Shown one piece after another: positions 59,054-64,000 of a stretch of DNA of 64,000 nucleotides. The DNA comes from an uncultured Clostridia bacterium (GTDB taxonomy: Bacteria > Bacillota > Clostridia > Christensenellales > Aristaeellaceae): positions 62,001 through 126,000 of the forward strand of contig CAMVEB010000008.1 of NCBI GenBank assembly GCA_947166385.1, given 5' to 3'. Both the position numbers and the translations under genes were made by a program. The notes below the pieces were generated by a model that saw only the letters and a program-made list of their open reading frames with translations, was not told where the DNA came from and did no database searches. How positions within the stretch are numbered: the stretch's first letter is position 1; every line of letters begins with the position of its first letter.

Positions 59054-62000
59054 GAGCGGGCCTCCTTTTTATCGAAGAATGATTCAAATTCCTCACGGGG
59101 GACGGGTTTGGAGAAGAAATAGCCCTGGGCGAGGTCGCAGCCCAGATTCTTCAGCGTGTTCAGCTGCTGATCCGTCTCCACGCCCTCGGCGATGACGGGG
59201 ACGGACAGATGGCGGGCGATATCGAGGATCAGCTCGATGATGCGGGTGTCCGGTACATCACCGGCGAAGGCGGTGCGGACAAAGCTCATATCCAGCTTCA
59301 GGGCGTCAATGGGCAGGTTGTTCAGCAGACCCAGGGAGGAATAACCTGTGCCGAAATCGTCCATCTCAATCATGAAGCCCATGGCCCGCAGCTCCCGGGC
59401 CATGGCGATGACCGGGCCGGAGGAGCCGGTATAGGCGGACTCGGTGATCTCCAGCATGAGATCGGAGGCCTGCAGGCGGTAGGTTTGCAGGATGCGGGAG
59501 AAGATCTCCTTCAGGTCCGTGGCCAGCATATCCACACGGGAGACGTTGACCGAGACAGGAACGGAAGTGCCGAGGCGATCCTTCCAGAGGCGGATCTGTT
59601 CGGCGGTTTTCTCCCAGACAAAGGAATCCAGATCCAGGATCAGGCCGCTTTCCTCCAGCAGGGGGATGAACTCCGCCGGGCTGATCATGCCGAACTCGGG
59701 ATGCACCCAGCGCACCAGCGCCTCGGCGCTGGCCAGGAAGGGCTGCTCGCCGCGGATGTTAAACTTGGGCTGCAGGAAGACTTTGAAGCAGCCCTGCTCC
59801 AGGCAGGGATGGAAATCCTCCAGGAGACGTTCCCGATGGAGCTGGGTCTCATGGACAGCGGCATCATAGAAGCCGATGAAGGTCGTGCGGCTGCCGCGGA
59901 TCGAATCGGCGGCCTTCTTGGCCCGGTCGAAGCGGCGTTCGATATCCAGGGAGCGATCCACCCCGGCATAGACGCCCATGCGCAGATGCACCTGGCCGGC
60001 AATGTCCTCCTCGCCGCCGATGCCGGCGCCGACCTCCTCCAGGAGGGCCTCATAATCCTCGCTGTGGGGCCGGTAGAGCAGGAAGGTATCGCCGGCCTGG
60101 CGGCAGCAGACGCCGCCGCTTTCCCGGGCGGCCAGGCGGATCTTCTCACCCAGGCGGCAGAGAACCTGATCGCCGTAGTCCCGGCCGTGGCGCTCATTGA
60201 TGATCTGGAAATGGTTCACATCCAGAACGATGGCGTCCATGGCCAGATTTTCATAATGCCGGTCGTAGGTTTCCACATAGCGGACAAAATAATCAATATT
60301 GAAGAGATGAGTCAGGGAATCGCGCTCGGTGGACTGAATAATATCGCGGGTTTCGGACAGCTCGATGCACTTGCTGACGCGGGCGCGGATGATCTCCGGC
60401 TCCGGATAGGGCTTGGGGATGAAATCGATGGCGCCCAGATTCAGGCATTCCACTTCGGCCTGCTGGTCGCCCGTGAGGACGATGACCGGGATGCCGCGGA
60501 GGACTGGATCGGCCTTCATGGTACGGAGAACCTCGATGCCGTCCACCTGGGGCATCTGCAGATCCAGGAGAAGGAGGGTGATCCCATCCTGCAGCTCCTG
60601 CAGCTTCTCCAGGGTTTCGGCGCCGTCGGAGGCGAAGAGCACATCATACTCCTCCTCCAGGATGGCGCCGAGCATCATCTGGTTGATGGCGATATCCTCG
60701 GCGATCAGGATCTGTCGGCGAACCTCCGGAACGGGGGCGGCGGCAGGCTTTTCCCCGGCGGCGGAAACGTCCTCCCGGGTAACGGCGCCCAGACTCTTCA
60801 GCAGCTGCTTCTCCTCGTACATGAGGGCGTCGGAGCGGGTGAAGACATCATGGAAGGATGTATCCTCCGGCTTACGCTCGGAGAGGCCGCCGGAAACAAC
60901 GGCGCCATCGGCGGCGATATTCTTGACGGAACGGTCATGCAGGGCGGCGCGGAGCTCCCGGCGGCATTCAAAATCCCGCCCGGTCAGGATGACCGCGAAC
61001 TCGTCGCCCCCGATCCGGTAGACCGGGCTGTGGCCGAAGATTTCGCAGATCAGCCGGCTGGCGGCACAGATGTACTCATCCCCGGCGTGATGACCCTGGG
61101 TGTCATTGATCTGCTTGAGGCCGTTGACATCGCAGACCATGACGGCGAAATCCTCCATCGCGCCTTCCGCCAGGGCGGCGTTGATCTCCTTCTCCCGGAC
61201 CAGAAAGGCGTGCTTGCTCTTAACGCCGGTCATCGGGTCGATATTCGCCATGGTTTCGCTTTCCTTTGTGCGGCGCTTCATGGCACGGTGATTGGTGAGC
61301 ATGACGGCAAGGGCAAAGCCGAACATGCCCACAGACATCAGGACGGTGCGCATATTGGAGGCTTCAAGCTGATCCACCTGATCCTCGATAAAGCGGGCAT
61401 CCTCCAGGTGATCCTGGTGCGCGGCCTGCTGATAATAGGCATTGATATTCTCCAGCATCCGGTCATTGGCGGAAATCATGGACTGGCGCATCCAGATCAG
61501 GGCCACGAAGAGCACCAGGGAGAGCAGCACAATCCATACGACGGCGGAAGAGCCGAAGCGCCTCTCCTGATCCCGCCGGAGGATCAGGCGGAAGAAGAGG
61601 AAGCCCAGAATGCTCCAGACAATGAAGAGGAAATACGTTTCCCGCGCAAGGGAACCGGTGGAGATCAGGCTGGGGATCAGCAGATAGAGCCCGAAGCCGA
61701 TCATGACGAGCAGGCCGAAGAAGCCGGTGACCCGCTCAGGCTTATCCCCCCGGAGACGGGCGGTCTTCATGGCGGCGGCGGACACAAGACCGTAGATCAG
61801 CGTGGCACCGATGGTGGTGACATCCACGATCCAGCCGATGGCGGTGCGCCCCACGAAGGGGATCACCAGAGAAACGCCGGTGACCAGCAGGATCGCGGCG
61901 GAGGGAACGCCGCGCGCGTTCAGCCGGGCAAAGCAGGCGGGGAGAACCTTGTCCTTCGGCTGGGCGCAGAAGAGACGGCTGAGGGCAGTGATGGTACCGA

Positions 62001-62958
62001 TGAGGCTGGTGATGATCAGGGCCAGGAGGGAGAGCATCAGGATGACGACCCCGGCATCGCCCAGATAATGCCGGGCGGCGTAGAAGGCGGGAAGGGACTC
62101 CAGCCCGGAAAGATTCCCGCGGTCCTGAATATACTCCAGCCAGGAGCCGTAACGCTCCGGATAGGCGGAGACGGACAGAAGCGTGACAAAAACATAGAGC
62201 AGGGTGACGGAGATGACGGAAGCAACCAGGATCCGGAAGATCCGCGTGCGCCGGAAGGTGTACTCCTCGGCACCGTGGGAAACGGATTCAAAGCCGATAA
62301 AGGCCCAGGGGGAGATGACCGCGATCTTCACGACCTGGGAGAGGGCGGAAGTATCCGGGACGAACCCCGGGGCGAAGGCGGGACGGACGCCGAACAGCGC
62401 GGCCAGGAAAACGGCCGTGATCCCGGCGGCAAAGAGGCAGACCAGACCGATCATCAGGATGACGGAAAGGCGGCTGCTGTGCAGGCAGACCGCGGCGGTC
62501 AGCACCAGGACCGCGGCGGTGACCAGAACCTCACCCAGATAGACATCATAGCCGAAGAGGGCATACAGCCGGCCGAACTGAAACAGATCGCCCACAAAAA
62601 TCCTCATGAAGAGAGGGACGGAGGTGGCGTTGGCCCAGAGAATGGCCAGATATGTCAGGGCCAGGAACCAACCGGTCAGAAATCCGTAATCATGCCCAAA
62701 GGCATGCGTGGAATAGCAGCAGGCGCCGCCTGCATCCGGATGAATCTGGATCAGATAGGCATAATTGCGGCTGATGACCAGCATGATGGCCGCGCCGATG
62801 AGCAGACCGAGGACGCTGCCCCAGGGGCCGGCCTGGGCCAGATAGGTATTGCTGGTCACGACCAGGGAACCCCAGCCGATGCTGCTGCCCAGAGCAAACG
62901 CCCAGACACCGACGGGGGAGAGCCCCGGAATCAGTTTCCCGTGTTTTTTCATACCCAT
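59050..62958 (-). CDS. Amino-acid permease fused to GGDEF-REC-GGDEF(degenerate)-EAL
   Basis: 1302 aa from ATG 62958 (AAGGTG upstream). Residues ~10-465 form an APC-superfamily permease of about 12 helices: FALGSSIGWGSLVVTSNTYL, HPDAGGACCYSTHAFG, PWAFIGFESVSHGAEEY. Two more helices (~471-490, ~536-555) flank a short helical segment. A GGDEF domain follows (570-725) with an intact site YRIGGDEF (650-654) and no R-x-x-D I-site. Then a receiver domain (748-865) with phospho-acceptor D799 in LLLLDLQMP and K849. A second GGDEF is degenerate (QAGDTF, 954-959). The EAL domain (1045-1300) is complete: ASAEALVRW, VNVSRVD, LEITES, EMDDFGTGYSS, ALKLDMS, AEGVETD. It could couple amino-acid uptake or sensing to c-di-GMP synthesis and breakdown. 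Transport ability is unproven. Confidence 0.93.
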   Translation of the reverse strand: MGMKKHGKLIPGLSPVGVWAFALGSSIGWGSLVVTSNTYLAQAGPWGSVLGLLIGAAIMLVISRNYAYLIQIHPDAGGACCYSTHAFGHDYGFLTGWFLALTYLAILWANATSVPLFMRIFVGDLFQFGRLYALFGYDVYLGEVLVTAAVLVLTAAVCLHSSRLSVILMIGLVCLFAAGITAVFLAALFGVRPAFAPGFVPDTSALSQVVKIAVISPWAFIGFESVSHGAEEYTFRRTRIFRILVASVISVTLLYVFVTLLSVSAYPERYGSWLEYIQDRGNLSGLESLPAFYAARHYLGDAGVVILMLSLLALIITSLIGTITALSRLFCAQPKDKVLPACFARLNARGVPSAAILLVTGVSLVIPFVGRTAIGWIVDVTTIGATLIYGLVSAAAMKTARLRGDKPERVTGFFGLLVMIGFGLYLLIPSLISTGSLARETYFLFIVWSILGFLFFRLILRRDQERRFGSSAVVWIVLLSLVLFVALIWMRQSMISANDRMLENINAYYQQAAHQDHLEDARFIEDQVDQLEASNMRTVLMSVGMFGFALAVMLTNHRAMKRRTKESETMANIDPMTGVKSKHAFLVREKEINAALAEGAMEDFAVMVCDVNGLKQINDTQGHHAGDEYICAASRLICEIFGHSPVYRIGGDEFAVILTGRDFECRRELRAALHDRSVKNIAADGAVVSGGLSERKPEDTSFHDVFTRSDALMYEEKQLLKSLGAVTREDVSAAGEKPAAAPVPEVRRQILIAEDIAINQMMLGAILEEEYDVLFASDGAETLEKLQELQDGITLLLLDLQMPQVDGIEVLRTMKADPVLRGIPVIVLTGDQQAEVECLNLGAIDFIPKPYPEPEIIRARVSKCIELSETRDIIQSTERDSLTHLFNIDYFVRYVETYDRHYENLAMDAIVLDVNHFQIINERHGRDYGDQVLCRLGEKIRLAARESGGVCCRQAGDTFLLYRPHSEDYEALLEEVGAGIGGEEDIAGQVHLRMGVYAGVDRSLDIERRFDRAKKAADSIRGSRTTFIGFYDAAVHETQLHRERLLEDFHPCLEQGCFKVFLQPKFNIRGEQPFLASAEALVRWVHPEFGMISPAEFIPLLEESGLILDLDSFVWEKTAEQIRLWKDRLGTSVPVSVNVSRVDMLATDLKEIFSRILQTYRLQASDLMLEITESAYTGSSGPVIAMARELRAMGFMIEMDDFGTGYSSLGLLNNLPIDALKLDMSFVRTAFAGDVPDTRIIELILDIARHLSVPVIAEGVETDQQLNTLKNLGCDLAQGYFFSKPVPREEFESFFDKKEARS

Positions 62959-62992
62959 ACGGAACACCTTCGTTTTTGTTTTGGACAGCGGT

Positions 62993-63022
62993 ATTATATC
63001 AAATGAAGACGGCGCATGGCAA
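62993..63022 (-). promoter_or_regulatory. Promoter of the permease-GGDEF-EAL/fucosidase operon
   Basis: On the minus strand TTGCCA (63022-63017), an 18-bp spacer and TATAAT (62998-62993), 35 bp before the start codon. Confidence 0.7.
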
Positions 63023-63035
63023 GACAAGAATTCGA

Positions 63036-63064
63036 TTGTATTTCCCCGGGTTCTCTGGTATACT
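63036..63064 (+). promoter_or_regulatory. Promoter of the membrane sensor gene
   Basis: TTGTAT (63036-63041), a 17-bp spacer and TATACT (63059-63064), divergent from the promoter at 62993 and 52 bp before the sensor start. Confidence 0.75.
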
Positions 63065-63115
63065 TTTTTTATCAGGGAAACCGATACCGGAAAACAGAAC
63101 TGAAGAAGGCGGAGC

Positions 63116-64000
63116 ATGAAACTGAAGCAGAAACGGACCACAACGATCGCAATCATCGGCGGTATCCTGGTTGCGCTGATCCTGGTGCTGGGGACGATAT
63201 GGCTGGGGCAGAATGCCCGGAAGGACGCGCAGAACGCCGCCCATTCCGTGAGCCTGCTGTACCTGGACGAGCTGGCCGGGCGGCGGGAACAGGTTGTGAA
63301 GAATCACCTGGAGGACAACATCGCGGTGATCCGGACGGCCAACGAACTGATGACCGCGGAGGATCTGAGCGACAAGGCGCACATGGAAGCCTACCAGGCG
63401 CGGATGAAGAAGCTGTTCCGGCTGGACAAATTCGCCTATGTGGATACAAAGGGCCGGATCTACACCTCGCTGGGGATGGAGAACAACATCGGAGACTACC
63501 GGTTTGACCACCTGGATCTGCAGGGGCCGGAGGTTTCCCTGTACCAGACGGCGGAGGGAAAGAAGCAGGTCATTATCGCGGTACCGGTGGACCTGGCATT
63601 CCAGGGAGAGAAACTGTGCGTGTGCTTCATGGCGATTGACATGGAGGAGATGCTGGCCGGGGTATCCATGGATACGCAGCAGTCGGAAACAACCTTCAGC
63701 AACATCTACACGAGCGAAGGCGTCTCGCTGACGGACAAGGTGCTGGCCGGCGAGGCGGCGGAAAGCAACCTGCTGGACGCACTGAAACTGGCAATCTTTG
63801 ACGAAGACTACAGCTACGCCCAGGTGGTGGAAGACTTCCGGGAGGGCCGGAAGCATACGTTCACCTTCCGCTATAACGGCGCGCACGAAACGATGAGCTA
63901 TGTGCCGGTGAAGGGGACGGACTGGATGCTGACCTATCTGATCCGGGAACGGGTGATCACTGACCAGATCAGCAGCATCTCCGGGAACATCATTACCCGG
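63116..64000 (+). CDS. Membrane sensor protein with extracytoplasmic dCache-like domain (incomplete at window edge)
   Basis: 295 codons are open from ATG 63116 (GGCGGAG upstream) to the edge. A basic start (MKLKQKRTTT) and one transmembrane helix (IAIIGGILVALILVLGTIWL) lead to an extracytoplasmic sensor: a long helix (SLLYLDELAGRREQVVKNHL), then PAS-like strands FAYVDTKGRIYTSLGMENNI and VIIAVPVDLAFQGEKLCVCF, and a second lobe ending YVPVKGTDWMLTYLIRERVI. This is the layout of dCache-type domains in histidine kinases, cyclases and chemoreceptors. The output domain lies beyond the window. Its divergence from the c-di-GMP fusion gene makes a related signalling role plausible. Confidence 0.8.
   Translation, partial: MKLKQKRTTTIAIIGGILVALILVLGTIWLGQNARKDAQNAAHSVSLLYLDELAGRREQVVKNHLEDNIAVIRTANELMTAEDLSDKAHMEAYQARMKKLFRLDKFAYVDTKGRIYTSLGMENNIGDYRFDHLDLQGPEVSLYQTAEGKKQVIIAVPVDLAFQGEKLCVCFMAIDMEEMLAGVSMDTQQSETTFSNIYTSEGVSLTDKVLAGEAAESNLLDALKLAIFDEDYSYAQVVEDFREGRKHTFTFRYNGAHETMSYVPVKGTDWMLTYLIRERVITDQISSISGNIITR

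Noticed and set aside
59209-63006. 1265-codon plus-strand ORF opposite the permease-GGDEF-EAL gene
   Set aside because: It is the antisense shadow of a gene with clear domains; its translation is Gly/Asp/Gln/His-rich without any motif, as expected from high-GC codon bias.

Overview
The window looks like chromosomal DNA from an anaerobic Gram-positive bacterium of the Clostridia (Bacillota), probably a gut or rumen commensal. The evidence is the strong AAGGAGG-type ribosome binding sites, the TTGACA/TATAAT promoters, the amino-acid and BmpA-like ABC importers, DUF1846, DUF3798 and DUF1294 proteins, a small SRP RNA with an intrinsic terminator, double-glycine leader peptides, and five proteins with GGDEF/EAL (cyclic di-GMP) domains. 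I cannot name the genus from the sequence alone.

Positions 1 to about 9,400 are an accessory, visibly AT-richer region full of broken genes: a GNAT stub, a truncated YhcG/DUF1016 nuclease, two HTH regulator pieces, a PBECR4-type gene with an in-frame stop, an internally deleted copy of a P-loop gene and an inverted gene fragment. Among these are intact genes: a GNAT, a beta-lactamase-like hydrolase fused to a GNAT, a P-loop kinase-like protein, a cytoplasmic S41 protease homologue, and a nearly complete YhcG nuclease. Positions 9,400 to 17,770 mix a secreted S41 protease homologue, a six-hairpin glycosidase-like protein, a BrnA-like antitoxin, a diguanylate cyclase, a double-glycine bacteriocin-like peptide and an orphan MNT-type nucleotidyltransferase. 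Two copies of a ~200-nt terminator-ended element, a probable non-coding RNA, lie at 9.0 and 17.0 kb.

From 17.7 kb the sequence is GC-richer, tightly packed core-type DNA. A leftward operon encodes a DUF3798 binding protein, an ABC ATPase and two permeases (24.2 to 17.8 kb), with a DUF1846 protein upstream. Then follow the SRP RNA and glyA, tldD/tldE, an EAL protein, an SGNH hydrolase, a YdcF protein, pyrH, a GNAT, a frameshifted sensor-GGDEF-EAL gene, prfC-typA, a PrsA/SurA-like foldase with an acidic tail, DUF1294, a cystatin-like secreted protein, an MGMT-GNAT fusion and a diguanylate cyclase.

At 47 kb tRNA-Gln(CUG) and tRNA-Glu(CUC) are transcribed divergently from glnS-gltX, so two tRNAs sit beside their cognate synthetases. 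Next come a double-glycine LysM peptide, an aquaporin, an orphan binding protein, a complete amino-acid ABC importer, an SDR protein, a DAHP synthase, and a leftward pair in which a GH29 fucosidase is translationally coupled to a 1302-residue protein. That protein joins an APC-type amino-acid permease to GGDEF, receiver, degenerate GGDEF and EAL domains, and is the most unusual object here. The window ends inside a membrane sensor gene.
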